A stretch of DNA of 64,000 bases from Trematomus loennbergii. Lineage: Eukaryota; Chordata; Actinopteri; Perciformes; Nototheniidae. Location of the stretch: the NCBI GenBank assembly GCA_012861695.1, contig JAAOOA010000002.1:17770303-17834302 (forward strand), read 5' to 3'. The translations under genes and the position numbers were made by a program. Under the pieces are notes generated by a model. It did no database searches, was not told the DNA's origin, and saw only the letters and a list, made by a program, of their open reading frames with translations. Shown piece after piece: positions 24,271-35,829 of this stretch (the stretch's first letter is position 1; every line of letters starts with the position of its first letter).

Positions 24271-26299
24271 TGAATTGAAATATGCGGAGCAAAGCTATTT
24301 TTATAAGCAAACCATTTTACGATTACAATTATTACAATTTGAAGCAGCAACACAGATTTTACAAGGATGTTCTTGATCGATTTTGATTTGGTTTAATTTG
24401 CAATGAAATTAGTTATTCTAATGTCAAAAAAGATCAGACATATAGTACAACACTTTGGCAAATCATTGTAAATTGGCATGACTATTCAGGGCAGAAGCTG
24501 AGGTCATCTGGTCTGTATTCTTTCTTGAAAAGTTGTGGGTATTGAGAGGTAAAACTGAGGTTTGACCTTTTCAGACTTTTTCCCTTCTCCAAGCAGATTG
24601 AAAGTGTAATAATTGCAATATTTAATCTCAGTTTATTTATTTTTACTGCTTTTAGGCAAGCAGAAAAATACATGATTCAAATTTCTGTTATTGTGAAGCA
24701 AGCTTTGATGATTCAAGATAATCTGGTTGGGAAAGATATGAAGAAATAAAATGTAATAATACATAGGGACAGCACAATAACCCTGACTCATCATCTCATG
24801 AAACCCTAGCCAGGTTTTGTTACATATTTTATGTTTGATATCGTATTAAATTTAGTTCAGATTAAAATGTGTAACAAAGAACTAAACAAAACAAATGTGT
24901 GCAAACCAACATAGCATGCAACTGCCTTAACTCCTTATAGTTTAGGCATCATGAACCATCAAATACAATTCCACTAATTTCTTTGCCCATTACCTCACCA
25001 AATGTCCACACATTTAAAACAAATATCACATAATATAACTTACAGACCAACAAACAAAACACATGAGATAAAATAAAACAATATATCACAAAAGTCCATA
25101 ATAAACAGACTTCATTTAGCTTGTTCAGCAGAACATAACATGCTGTAATGTTATATCAAAGCCCTTAATTTACACCATCATCAACAACATTATGAACCTC
25201 TCTGGACGTTCTTTATTCTGCAGTGATCATGTAGTGAATACGACCTGCTGTATGGTGATCAGTTTTAGATGATGCAGTAACAACCTCTCTATGATTATTG
25301 TCCCTTATAGCTGTAGTCTATCAAACACTACATTCGGCTGTGATGAGCCCTGAAGCACACTCAGAACTGTCCCGGATTGCTCAATAGTCAGCTTCTGGCC
25401 CAGTTTGTTGATTAGTTAGCCTCTTTCACATAAATACTCACTCACACAGACAGACACACAAATGAGAATTGCACCCATGGGACACAATGATTCTATCATA
25501 CTTTAGCTAAACATAGACTGGGAATTAGTTGACTGGATAATCAATTTGACAGAGTGCCTCAGCAATAAGTGAGTGAAATGCACAGACAGTGCATGTCGGA
25601 TAAGCCTGTGTAAGTCTAACATTTGTCAAACAGATCACACATGTAATCTGCATGAAAAAGAGCCTTGAAAGTTTTGAATTATACATATACTAACCTTTCA
25701 CCCCCCCCAGAAACGAACCTAAACAGATGGAATATTTGTCTTCATGCGGGTAAATAAAAAAAGCTGGTTTTCCTCAAGCCCATCATGAAGACCTTATTTC
25801 ATCACCTTTGCTTTGACTATTGATTATTTTGTTGTAAAACTTCCATGATGTAGAAATGATCCCAAAGGAACCTTATGTCTTTTAGTAGAATTCGATATGT
25901 GTCAAGCCAAATTATATTTTTTTGGGGCAAAAAAATCTGTAGGCAGCATTTTAACTGCAAAGCAGATAAGCACTAAGCACCTCTAAAAGTAAATGACTTC
26001 TGAATAATTACTACCTATAACCTCTTCTCTCAAGGGAGCAATTTGGTGAGCCCAGATGGCCACCAAAATAGGATTTAGGTGCCAAATTGACAACATTACT
26101 CACAAAGGGATTATCAATTACCTAAATATCAATTCCTGTATAATCTCCTCTAAGAAAGGAAGAACGTGTCTTGGAGGAGGTGTTGCTGACTGACCATGGT
26201 GACAGTAAGCCAGGGGACTGATAATTATCCTAGAGTATTGTATAGCATAGTTGAAAGAAATTGTACCACTGTGTAGAAATAACATTTTCCAAGTAAAAG
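24271..26299. other. 2-kb AT-rich desert
   Basis: A long A+T-rich stretch of poly-A/poly-T, with somewhat more balanced sequence at about 25195-25620. No frame, repeat or motif supports a gene. Confidence 0.5.
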
Positions 26300-26722
26300 G
26301 CATACATTCAACATTTTACCTTAAGAAAAAATACAGGTGTTGGAATGAAAATATAATGAAAGTACCAAAGTTAAAAGTAGCCTCCTCATAATTGCAGAAT
26401 AATGTATAGTCTTATTGGATTACAGTAATTGATGCAGTAATGTGTACATCAGGATGGTAAATGTGGGGCAATTTGAACGACTTTACAAACATTTTATCTG
26501 TGTAGAGAAATAAAATAGTATCTATTCTGATTTATAATATGAGGTCTATCTCACAATTGATTTGTTTATGTTTGTGTAATTAATCTGTGTCTGTACTGTC
26601 ATAAAATACCTGAAAAGTACTGGTATTGGAGAAATATAGGCTATAAAGTAAGAGCAAGTACAATCAAAATGATATGTCAGTAGTATCATTGAGTAAAAGT
26701 ATATATAAGTACCTGCTAGCAA
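26300..26722 (+). repeat. Dispersed repeat family A, copy 2
   Basis: This copy has the family's order: CAAAGTTAAAAGTAGCCTCC, TCATAATTGCAGAATAATG, TTGGATTACAGTAATTGATG, then GGTAAATGTGGGGCAATTTG, and finally GAGTAAAAGTATATATAAGT. Copies 1 and 3 share segments of it in the same orientation. It ends about 145 bp upstream of the promoter-like sequence at 26868, so it may be a neighbour rather than part of that locus. Confidence 0.6.
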
Positions 26723-26867
26723 TTCACTTTGGTTACTGGCAGTGTGACATGTTATGCTTTCATTTTTTGCAAGCTTTTGCTGTTTGAGCGACTGTGGGTG
26801 ACCTCATTAGGGACAGGTGTGGAGGAGAATGTGTTCTGACTACAACAAAGATGATTAGACAAGTATG

Positions 26868-26935
26868 CCGCCCCGCCCCGCCAACCAATCAAACCAACTG
26901 ACTACTCGTCTCTACGTTCGGACGGGTGCGCGCGA
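26868..26935 (+). promoter_or_regulatory. GC-box/CCAAT promoter-like CpG cluster
   Basis: Tandem Sp1-type GC boxes (CCGCCCCGCCCCG, 26868-26880) are followed by an NF-Y CCAAT box (CCAATCA, 26885-26891). About 50 bp follow with many CpGs (ACGTTCGGACGGG, GCGCGCGACG). There is no TATA box. In a CpG-poor A+T-rich background this combination looks like a TATA-less promoter for plus-strand transcription. Start site and gene are unknown. Confidence 0.45.
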
Positions 26936-26968
26936 CGATTGTGGCATTCAACGTGTTTCAAGCTCAAG
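26920..26968 (+). other. Candidate non-coding first exon
   Basis: Downstream of the promoter-like cluster, the sequence ends in CAAG before GTGTGT at 26969, a good splice donor. No ATG lies between the presumed start region and the donor. The left limit is a guess because no initiator element can be fixed. Paired with exon 2 at 27439 it would leave an intron of 470 bp. Confidence 0.3.
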
Positions 26969-27024
26969 GTGTGTATATTGTAATAATGGTTTGTTGAAGA
27001 ATAGCCTGACTAGAGCTAAGTAAA

Positions 27025-27045
27025 ACCATAGACTGTATATATAAG
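27025..27045. repeat. 'CATAGACTGTATATA' repeat fragment
   Basis: ACCATAGACTGTATATATAA is a short phrase that I recall as widespread in fish introns. It lies inside the proposed first intron and is too short to assign to a family. Confidence 0.35.
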
Positions 27046-27438
27046 GGCTTAAAACCCGAACCCTTTACTTAAAAAAAGGCAAAAAAACACGTTTGCAGAC
27101 GCCTAAAACATTAGCTAGCGATATAAATAAACAAACATAGCATTAGCTGCACAACATTAGCCGTAGCGTAGCCTACTAGCAAATGTGCCAGTTATAGTAC
27201 TATAATGCCAATGTTTGAATCGTTGTTGTGATTATTTGCTAATCTGTACAGAAAGAGCAGTGTCAGCAAGTGGAATATGATGTTGATGCTAACAGGGTCA
27301 GGCAAGATTTATGGGGACATGGTTTTACATTCATAAAAGTGTCACATATGAGCAATGCAAGGTCATAGGTTGAGTAATAGAAACCTAAAATGTATTTTTA
27401 GTTTTATGTTATGAATGACATCTCCATTCATACCCCAG

Positions 27439-27523
27439 GGATTGACAGTGAGAAGAAGAAATGCAACACAATTGGCCTCAGGAAGGATTGAGCTTCTCTG
27501 CAAACTGCCCTAACAAACTTAAG
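27439..27523 (+). other. Candidate exon 2 with possible start codon
   Basis: The acceptor is ATTCATACCCCAG and the donor AAG followed by GTATGT, the strongest donor class. Within the 85 nt, ATG at 27461 follows in-frame TGA stops and stays open for 21 codons to the donor (begins MQHNWPQEGL). The peptide matches nothing I know. It could be a real translation start, or a lncRNA exon with a chance frame. RNA evidence is needed to separate these. Confidence 0.35.
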
Positions 27524-28240
27524 GTATGTAAATGATTTATATTTTGTACTAATGTACTGTTTTTGGTTTTGGTTTTATTAAAATTACAGTACAGCAAAGG
27601 CAGATATCCTATTAATATGCATCAAAAAATAAAGCATTCTTGGACAGCCTAATAATGCAAATATGTTATAATGACTTGCTGGCCAAATAAATACAAATAC
27701 AGTCTTACTCTTTCACAAAAACATTAGACAAATATAGCACACGTGTCTCATGTCATGAGATCCCGAGAAGAAGCCCTGCTATAAATCCTACTTTTGTGAA
27801 GCTTAAAATATCCACACTGTCTTTTGGCAGGCGTTTGTTATTGTTTATTCACCCTACACTCATGTTCTGTAACTGTTTATACTGAATAAGGTGAATCGAT
27901 GTCACATACTTTATATAAGGGAAACATAATAATTGATCACCTTAAAGCAGATATATAAATATTTGTATATCTTGTTTATGAATAATGTCTGAAATAACTA
28001 AGAATCCAATAAATGCACTGTTTGGATGCTTACATTACTCATCATCAATCTTTTTAGTCTGCAAGTTTTTACGTGAAACCTTCCACCTTTCATGTTATTA
28101 ATTCTCCATCAAATCGGTAAAGTTTGGATGCATGTAATTAAGAACTCCGGCAATGTAAATGAAACGTTTCAGTAAGTTTTCATGACAGTGATATATAATA
28201 CATAGATCATCCTCACTTATTTGGAATTGCTAATTAATCA
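27524..28240. other. AT-rich sequence, possible intron
   Basis: A+T-rich, with an isolated splice-like segment at 28058-28116 (acceptor TCATCAATCTTTTTAG, donor TCG before GTAAAG) whose single open frame does not phase with later candidates. No firm feature. Confidence 0.35.
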
Positions 28241-28870
28241 ACATTATTTATTCAGGAAAAAAGCAAACTTTGTAATTAGCAAATGGCCTGATCTGTTGCA
28301 GCAGACTCAGCAAGAATTAGGAACTTGGAATTTGATCTGGAAGTCTAAATAACTAATTAGCATCTTGATTTAGTGAATGTTACAGGAAGTCAGGCAAAAA
28401 GGGTGCTGCTTGACGTCTGGATGATTATATTAGTCAGCGAATTAACAGACGAATTAATCTCTGTGCAAATAATACTATAATGTGGTGTATATGTACACAG
28501 GCTTCTCTGTTTTCTCCAGAAGCGTAGTGTTTACATTTAATAATTACTGACACTTTCTGCCACTAGATATCTTTGTTTTGTCATTACATTTAGTGCAAAG
28601 ATTAACTTGTACTGACAGACACGTGTTACAGAATAAAACTAACAATCAGTCAGCTTCTCAGAAGGCAAAAGAAAAGTAAAATGATGTTTTCTTTTGTGGA
28701 CAAGGCCTAAAAAGACAGAGATCTGGTCTAGTTTTCAAGCAGGACTGGTGCTTTGTAGCAGGCAGTGAGTGAGCACATTAATCTAATGCATCAGCAGGTC
28801 CACATTTGTTTTAATGCAAACTGAAGAGAAGAAACGCACTGCATCTCAAGGGAGAAGAAGCTTAAAATTT
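28240..28870. other. Candidate CNE pair
   Basis: Two balanced blocks, about 28245-28465 (GCTAATTAATCAACATTATT, GTAATTAGC, AACTAATTAGC) and 28730-28865. The first is packed with homeodomain TAATTA cores. Texture-based inference of enhancer function. Confidence 0.45.
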
Positions 28871-29124
28871 CCTTCTAATGATAATAGATGATAATGTTAA
28901 TGAGTTGTCCAAACATAACAAATGGAATGAATTACTGCCTTAGAACCAAGTCTGTTTCATTAAAATACAATAAAAAGGAAAGATTAGTTTTATATGGGAA
29001 ATAACTTTCCTCTTTTGCGTTATTGATGAGCATAAGGGGAACATATCAAGGTTGGCTTGAGCCTCTGGTCAATATTGATAAAATATTGCTACTATATAGT
29101 GTAGCCATTTTCTTGGTTGCTCAG

Positions 29125-29221
29125 GTAACATTGAGCTAAATCAAACCGCTAGGCAACACGCGTCAATGTTGGTCAAAGTATTACAATTCTGCCTTTTTTG
29201 GAGACAATTTAAAAGCAAGAG
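29125..29221 (+). other. Weak candidate internal exon
   Basis: A good acceptor (TTTTCTTGGTTGCTCAG) and a consensus donor (AAGAG before GTGAGT) enclose 97 nt with exactly one open frame (NIELNQTARQ...). The same strand carries the promoter-like site 2.2 kb upstream. Reading phase does not join to exon 2 or to the next candidate, so at least one junction or the coding claim is wrong. Chance open frames of this size are common. Confidence 0.15.
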
Positions 29222-29330
29222 GTGAGTGAAATACAGTACAGTACATCACTTCTTGGATAAAACCATAAGCTTCCATCTGTCTTGATGATCTTATTCCCCA
29301 AGTAATGTTCTTTCACTCGGCGGCCTGCCT

Positions 29331-29615
29331 GTGTTCATAGTAGTCAGAACACTGGGATTATGTGCTGAGGCTACTCTCTCTCTGAGACGACCTTGTATGT
29401 GTTACAGTACTGTTAGCCCTCGGCCTCGAGCAGTCAAACACACACTCCATCACGCTGTAACGCTTGCAGTCAACAGCAGACTGTCGCAGGCCGTTTGCTA
29501 CAATCTCAATTTGTATTTCGTCTCAGACTGTGATGACTTGACAGAGAAAAATAAGAGGATTTGTCTTGATCTTCAACTCTCCCTTGAGGAAGTAAGTCTT
29601 CACCTTGAAGTTTAG
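29331..29615 (+). other. 94-codon open stretch containing weak candidate exon
   Basis: The frame is open across 29331-29615. Inside it, 29527-29591 is bounded by a good acceptor (TTGTATTTCGTCTCAG) and a near-perfect donor (GAA before GTAAGT). It would encode a short charged stretch (DDLTEKNKRICLDLQLSLEE) of coiled-coil character. Family unknown. It requires one carried-over nucleotide from the previous exon, which none of the upstream candidates supplies. Confidence 0.18.
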
Positions 29616-30169
29616 CAACTGCATGGCCAACTGCCTCCAACCAAACTACTCTCTTCATCTGTTACAATTTGTGTTGTTTTCTTGACGAGTACCATTATCC
29701 ACAATCAGTTTTATATAAAATCTTTACAGACCTTTTTTTTATATCTTTCTTTCTTAGTAGTCTACACAGCTACAATTGATACTGTGTATGTCCTTACCAC
29801 AATCTGACATCTTTTCACCTTTGTTAATCTTAGAGTCTTTACAGAAACCCAAAAATGAAGCATATAGTCAAAAAATACATATTGGAAAACAATATATCTA
29901 TTTATTTTACTTTTTTCAATGAATATATGTATCCGTCTATAAAATGTCATCACGGTCCCTGAGTCCAAGGTGACATGTTGAGATTTGTTTTGTCTAGCCG
30001 AAACAAATATTTACAATAATATAATGTACAATAACATATAAAGCAGATGTAGAGAAGAAAACATGTAATAATACATTGTCTGGTGATCAACTACCCGATT
30101 AATTTCATTTGTAATGTCATTCATTTACATCTCCATTTTTGTTGTTTAGTAAAATCAGTGTTGACATTT

Positions 30170-31040
30170 TAAGTTGACCACACTCACAGCCTCTGATGGT
30201 AGAGCAGTCCTCTGCCAAGCCTACATCAGTAAACACTGCGAGCCTCTAACGGTGATGCACTGTAATGGCTCGGTCTTGAGCCTGGCCAGAACATCGTATG
30301 AGGTGCTAAACAGCAACTGGCTATAAATATAAGTGGTGAGCGCTGCCAGTTGCACTCTTGCGGCTGAAATGAGCCCAATGATGGGAGCTTGAGAAAGAAA
30401 GGGGATATCAGTGGTCACTAAATCATTCTGTAATCAGCTCTCTATGCAGGATCATCCATGCATGTTCAACGCCCCATTCTGGGAAGCTCTAGCAACAGAA
30501 TGCTCCAGCTGACCCCATCTGTACCCCATCTCGTTTTGCATTATCCCTAACCCATAAAAGTCCCATGCAGCACAAAAGAGTTAATGATTCCCTTTGTTTT
30601 GTTGCGGGGAACAGAACCAAAGCAAATGACAACAAGAAATCCATCAAACTTAGCAGCAGTGAGCACATCAGCAGTTTTTGCCAGCCCACCAGAGGCCTAA
30701 AATGCACATATTGCATGCTAGCCCCCCAAGCAGCAGGCGGCCCTGGGACTCGCCAGCCCCTTGGTGGCCAGAGAGGACTTGATAAATGACTGGAGCAAAC
30801 TTCTCTGTCACCAGTGAGGGAGGAGTCCCCCACAGTGAGCTACATCATCCTAACCGCATTATTCTTTTCATGCCCGTTGTCGATACAGGCGTCCCGTGAT
30901 TGGCGTCACGCCTTGCACAGGTTAATTGGAATCCTGAACTGGAAAACAGCAGGGGAAAAGAGCAAATATTGTCGCCCAGATAATCGCCCATACAAAAACC
31001 ACCAATATGTTTGTCAATTCCAATCCATGGCGAAGACATG
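30170..31040. other. Candidate CNE cluster
   Basis: Balanced, repeat-free sequence of almost 900 bp. Opposing frames of up to 114 codons (30489-30833 minus, 30565-30789 plus) show no domain. GTTAATTGGAATCC and several CATGC words are present. I favour regulatory sequence. Confidence 0.4.
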
Positions 31041-31210
31041 AAATGTTAACAATGTTGAAGTACAGTTTGTACAAATGCTTAAAAACAACAAACAAGAGAT
31101 AGTTCCTTGTCTTTTAATTCCTGTGTACTAAAGAGCTGTTAGTTGACTGTACATAATAACAAGAATTTAGAGATTTTTTAAATTAACATTTTTGTAACAG
31201 GCACTCACAG

Positions 31211-31325
31211 AGATACAAGGTCTCATTTAATATGAAAGCAATATTTATCAGAGTACTTGGGGATGTTGTAGAGCTCCCTTTCCAAGGCAGTGTGCTATTG
31301 AAGTCCATTACTGGATTGGAAAAAG
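31211..31325 (+). other. Weak candidate exon
   Basis: An acceptor at CACTCACAG and a donor AAAAAG before GTAACT enclose 115 nt with an open frame of beta-strand-like composition (RYKVSFNMKAIFIRVLGD...). Its entry phase fits the exit of 29527-29591. An alternative acceptor ten bases earlier (TTTTTGTAACAG) would break that phase. No family recognised. The phase match with one neighbour is suggestive but not proof. Confidence 0.2.
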
Positions 31326-31869
31326 GTAACTCAATCACTGCATGTCTCCGGTCACATCAAAAGCGTATACTCAGACCACAGGCCAACCTTATGTTCAATG
31401 ACCTATGGCATAAACACAACAAGAGCAACACCTTGATAAAGTAGCTGAACATGATGGAAAACACGGTGAGGTCTACACCTGGCACCTCAGACATAGCTTG
31501 CAATTGAGAGTTTAACACATATGCACTTAGTTAAAGTAAATGCCAACTATGTTATCAGGGTTTCATGCGCGTGTGCAGATTTTTAGCCACATGTCAGGAT
31601 GTGGGACAAATGTAGGACCATTACACTGGAATGGACAGCTTTCCTCATCAGGGCAAATAGAGGACAATGTCAGATGGCCTTATTGATAAGTTAATGAGGC
31701 AAAAAACACTTCCTAGAAGACCCATCCAACACCCACCCCACAACCATCCCCTCAAATCATTGATTTACACATTATTTACATTGCCGTGTTTACATTGCAG
31801 AAATAGTCTTGGTAATTAAACGTCGTGTCCACGTAACTTAACCATTTCCTTTACTCTTGATGTACAATT
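31326..31869. other. Spacer, no gene
   Basis: Mixed sequence without frames or repeats I recognise. Confidence 0.4.
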
Positions 31870-32300
31870 ATCCTACATGGTCTTGCTGACATATGTTTGC
31901 TGTATTGTGTCGTCAACGGGACGAGCAGCAGGGAAATCCCTAATGAGACCCGAAATACTTGTTTCATGTTTGAGCAGTAATGGAAATTACTTTTCCTTTT
32001 GGAACAGGCGACGAGACTCACAAGAATCACAGAGACAGCAGATCAAGAGTAAAATGAAGTATGCAAATGTAATCATATTTATCAGAGAATGCTTATGGCA
32101 GAAAGCTATTAATTTCTCCTCTGCTTCTTGACACTTTAACATATGCATCACCTGCTTCGCGCAAATGATTATTTTTGTGTTTTCCATCTCCGTTGACAGA
32201 GCATTATTTTCTTTTCCATTGCGTCTTGTTATTTTTCTAAACTTTCTCTGTCTGAAGAGTGTAATGGCCTCTGATTGAAATTTCATTCAGAAAAACTAAG
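31870..32300. other. Candidate CNE with POU octamer
   Basis: Balanced block with a perfect ATGCAAAT octamer at 32061-32068, embedded in AGTATGCAAATGTAATC. A strong splice-acceptor-like tract (TTACTTTTCCTTTTGGAACAG) ends at 32008 but is followed by only a short open stretch. I favour a regulatory element over an exon. Confidence 0.4.
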
Positions 32301-32418
32301 TGAAATACATGTTGTGCATTTAATGGAAAAAATAATTGCACGTCAGATGAAACAAAGCATGACGCATAGTAACCAGGAAGAGACGACTGAAAACACAAGT
32401 CAGCAAAGAGGTCAGGCT

Positions 32419-32535
32419 GCTCACTCTCTCATTTGCCGCAATTACTCGCTACACTCACTCATTTACTCACTCCATCACTCTCTCACTCTCTCACCTGACT
32501 CATCTATTGCTCACACACTCACTCACTCAGTCATT
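32419..32535. repeat. Degenerate (ACTC)n tract
   Basis: Repeated ACTC/CTCA units (CACTCACTCATTTACTCACT and similar) with interruptions. Simple-sequence DNA. Confidence 0.85.
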
Positions 32536-33440
32536 GATTTAGCTTTCCATAAGACCATTTGATAAATCCCTATAATGCAGTAAACATTTCACATCATGGA
32601 AGTACTTTACAAAGGATGATTGTTTTAAAAATGTTGATAATGACATTTTATAGAGTTTTGAGTCAAAGCAAATGGCAACTTATATGGCCATTTGCCATAT
32701 GTCTATTTCATTAGTTGCATAACAATACATCACGGGTTCAAAAACGTTTAACTTTCTAACAACATTTCATGTTTTACAATGTGACCTAGCATCTATTTCC
32801 TAACTTTTGATGGCCTTGTACCAACTACAATATGCTTCCCTTTTAATTGCCACAAACATAATCACATCAGAAACGGCAATGTTGCAGACCAAGGAACAGA
32901 AACTACTGACTATTTAAAGAGCTTCCAGATGACACAGTATGTTAATTTGTATTGCATTTTAGACTACAGTCCTAACACTAAGCAGAAGGAGGCCAGCTTT
33001 GTGCATCAGACCTGATGTAGCGCAACTCAGCATCAGATGGGCAGACTATGGCCATAAATACCAAACCATCACGTTTTTTTATTTTACCACTAAAAGTTTG
33101 GAAATTAAATATATTTTGCACTAAAACAGTTTAAGAAATATAACTTGGTAAACATGCCTTAATTGTTTTGTGGCCAGGATTATTTTTATTTTGCCGTCAG
33201 TACTAAACTTATATGTAAACATCGAAATCTATTCAATCCATGACAGACATTTAATACAGTAATACTATTAAAATAAATGGCATGGTATTATGGTCACTAC
33301 AGTACCATGGAGTAAAATACGTGTATTATCATTGAGGTGAAATAGTGCCCAAAGTCCTGCTTTTGCAATCTAATTATAGAGAAAAATTCCATTACGACAA
33401 GTACAATTCCACACCTTCAATAAATGATAAGGTGAAGTAT
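32536..33440. other. AT-rich spacer with small hairpin
   Basis: A+T-rich, no gene. Alternative short hairpins share the segment 32669-32701: GCAAATGGC pairs with GCCATTTGC, and ATATGGC with GCCATAT. Too short and A+T-rich to propose a structured RNA. Confidence 0.4.
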
Positions 33441-33760
33441 TGATAAGCAGTGTCACCTTCTTCAGTCCTGAAGGTGACCTCTGCAGAAATGTGAAAACCC
33501 TCTGACATGCAGAGAGCTCTCTGGAGAAGCACAGTTGCTGCATTTGAATGAATAAAAAGCAACATTTCCTGTAAAGACTGTCTGTGAGACTACTGTACAG
33601 GAGTGCTATTTCAATTCATCCCGGAGCAGCCCACAGGAATTGAGCCCATATTGAGCTCACTCCTGGGCGCTGAGAGTGGTCAGGAAGATTGATTCCTGGG
33701 CTAGATCCTCGCTCACTGAAGACTGAAGTGCATTCTAGTTTGAGCTTCTGTGTCACATGA
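33441..33760. other. Balanced block with interrupted hairpin
   Basis: A bulged stem lies at 33452-33478: GTCACC pairs with GGTGAC, and TTCAG with CTGAA, separated by a 3-nt bulge. The following sequence to 33760 is balanced and repeat-free. No frame. It may be a CNE with a chance palindrome. Confidence 0.35.
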
Positions 33761-34299
33761 CCTTGTAGGTTTGAGAAGAACACAAAACCAGGAATGTTAT
33801 ATATGAAAAATATGGGGAATATGGAATAGTGTCAGTGTTTTTTTCCTTAATGCCATTTAGAGTTGTGGTCATCCTAATTATCGTCTATCATAATAGAACA
33901 GCAGGCTATCATATCTTCACTATGTACAATGTAACGACCTGTGGGTTATTGCAGGGACAGTATGGTGGTGATCACTGCATCTGCCAAAGTGCCTCTAACC
34001 TTTTGAGTATCACTTATAATTAGCGGGGAGAAGACATGCAAAAAAATACCAGATGGTGGCATTATTTGATAGTCTCCCAAAATGACGACCACGGTCCTTT
34101 AATTCTTGTGTGATAGTTTTAATTAAAACGGCTTGTCAAAACGACAATTTACGCAAAATTGATGCTATGCATGATGCTATTAATACAATGTCACTGACAT
34201 TCCTATTAATTACCCTGACTAGTTGATATCACACACATCTTCATTATCGACACAAAGATTGAGATGGCCTTAACTGTTAGAGGACTGGAGAACCCTAAG
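33761..34299. other. Mixed sequence with candidate CNE
   Basis: From about 34080, TTTTAATTAAAACGG, CAATTTACGC, GCTATTAATACAATG and TCCTATTAATTACCC give a homeodomain-rich texture. No gene. Confidence 0.35.
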
Positions 34300-34762
34300 T
34301 GATGCATTTATCTAATATCAATTCAAAATTAATATTAGCTCATTTTGAGGCTGGCTCAAGTCAAAGTGATTTACTTTACCTGTCATATCTGATGTTTGTG
34401 GTTCGTGTTCTTATTTTTTATCGTCTCTTGCTCTGTGACCTGAGAAATGGCCCAAACAATGACAAGCTTGATAGGAAAAATTGCGGACAAAACAAGTCTG
34501 TATTTGGCTAACCAACCAGGAAATGTGTCTGATGATGCAGTTTATTCACTTCAAGATAAGCAGATTATGTCATTCTACTATTAAAAATATACATCCAAAA
34601 ATACATATACAACTAACAGTAATAGTTCATTCAGAATACAATGAACTATTATGAACTGAAGAGAAAATGCAAGCAACATTCTAGCTGAAAACGTTGTTTG
34701 GCAAAAATGTTATTCATGGTTATTTGGGTTTATCAGTTATCCTGAATGATGAGTTATATCCA

Positions 34763-35025
34763 GAGCTGCAGTCTAGGATTTTAAATTTTTGTATCTATAG
34801 ATTATTTCAAAGAAATGTCAGAAATGCTTTAAGAAAATGTCAGTGATATTACGTTTAGTGTCATAGTGTAATTTAAAAACTAGGAAATATTCACATTTGA
34901 GAAGCTATAAACAGAGAATGTGTACATTTTCTTCCTAAAGAAATACTAAAACCTATCAATCAACAAAACAAAACAACTGGCGATTAATTAACAGTCTAAA
35001 GCTTATCGATTAATCTTTACAGAAT
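34763..35025 (+). mobile_element. MITE-like family B, copy 1 (degenerate)
   Basis: GAGCTGCAGTCTAGGATT opens the copy. GAAATATTCACATTTGAGAAGCT lies inside it, and it closes with CTTATCGATTAATCTTTACAG. These phrases belong to a family I recall as widespread in fish, with termini of the form gCTGCAacta...gATTAATCgttGCAGC (hAT-like, non-autonomous). The copy is diverged and non-coding. Confidence 0.55.
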
Positions 35026-35272
35026 AGTCTGTATACTCTGTAGTTTAATGGTCTGTCAAAAAATAATTTTCACAACACAATGTCAATAACCTAGAAAAAC
35101 TACAATTCCTCAATATTTTTTGACATTCTTTGTTAGCAGACATAGGGGAACATAGTCCACCAGAATGTCTATTGATCAAAGAAATATATATATAATAATG
35201 TTAGTTCTGTTTCAGTGTGTTGTGTGAGTCCCAGGTCGCAGTAAGTGAACAGTTCAGTCAGCTCGGTCTGCT

Positions 35273-35461
35273 TCATCTGTTTTTTCCTGTGACAGGGTAG
35301 TCATCTTCATTCCCTTTGTCCTTACTTTGGAGCAGCAGGTAATATATAAAGGTCTGTGTCTCCCTCACCTCTCCACTTGTCCTCCTGGACTGAGTAATGT
35401 CTGAAGCTTCCGTCCTGGCTTGATACGATGAGTTATATCCTGATTTCACAGAAGTGGACAT
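35273..35461 (-). other. Candidate small coding exon or decayed gene fragment
   Basis: A 62-codon ATG frame on the minus strand has a hydrophilic, Ser/Thr/Tyr-rich sequence (begins MSTSVKSGYNSSYQAR). Part of it (35369-35439) is bounded by an acceptor (AAATCAG) and a strong donor (GAGAG before GTGAGG). It looks more like a receptor cytoplasmic tail than random sequence, but no family is recognised and no neighbouring exon is visible. It could be a remnant. Confidence 0.2.
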
Positions 35462-35829
35462 TTCATTTGTTTTGTAATATAGACGTTTTTATGATGCGGT
35501 CATGTATGATTCCATCCCATTGGCTTTGAGGTTTTATTGTCAGATAAAAAAACAAAAACTCTGTCGCAGTGTTGGCTTAGGCATCCAATATATTCTTTGT
35601 TTCGCTCCCATATTATTCACAATTTAAGGAGTTCATTTTTTAGAATATCTTATATTTATTTTTTCTTAATGTAAGCAAAAAAGTGAAAGCACGTACCAAC
35701 TGTTTGGATGGTTTGTTTCTATATTTCTGAAAGATAACAAGGCAAACCACATGCTTTCATTTGATACCAGTGTATATTAATTGTCCATAGTTTACGACTG
35801 TTTGTCCACACTGTTATTCTTTGTTTTAT
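35462..35829. other. AT-rich spacer
   Basis: A+T-rich, nothing recognised. Confidence 0.5.

Noticed and set aside
28058..28116. 59-bp exon-like segment with good acceptor
   Set aside because: Its open frame joins to a stop in the next candidate and the donor is weak.
32009..32058. Possible last exon after a strong polypyrimidine/acceptor tract
   Set aside because: Only about 16 codons open and embedded in an octamer-containing CNE-like block.
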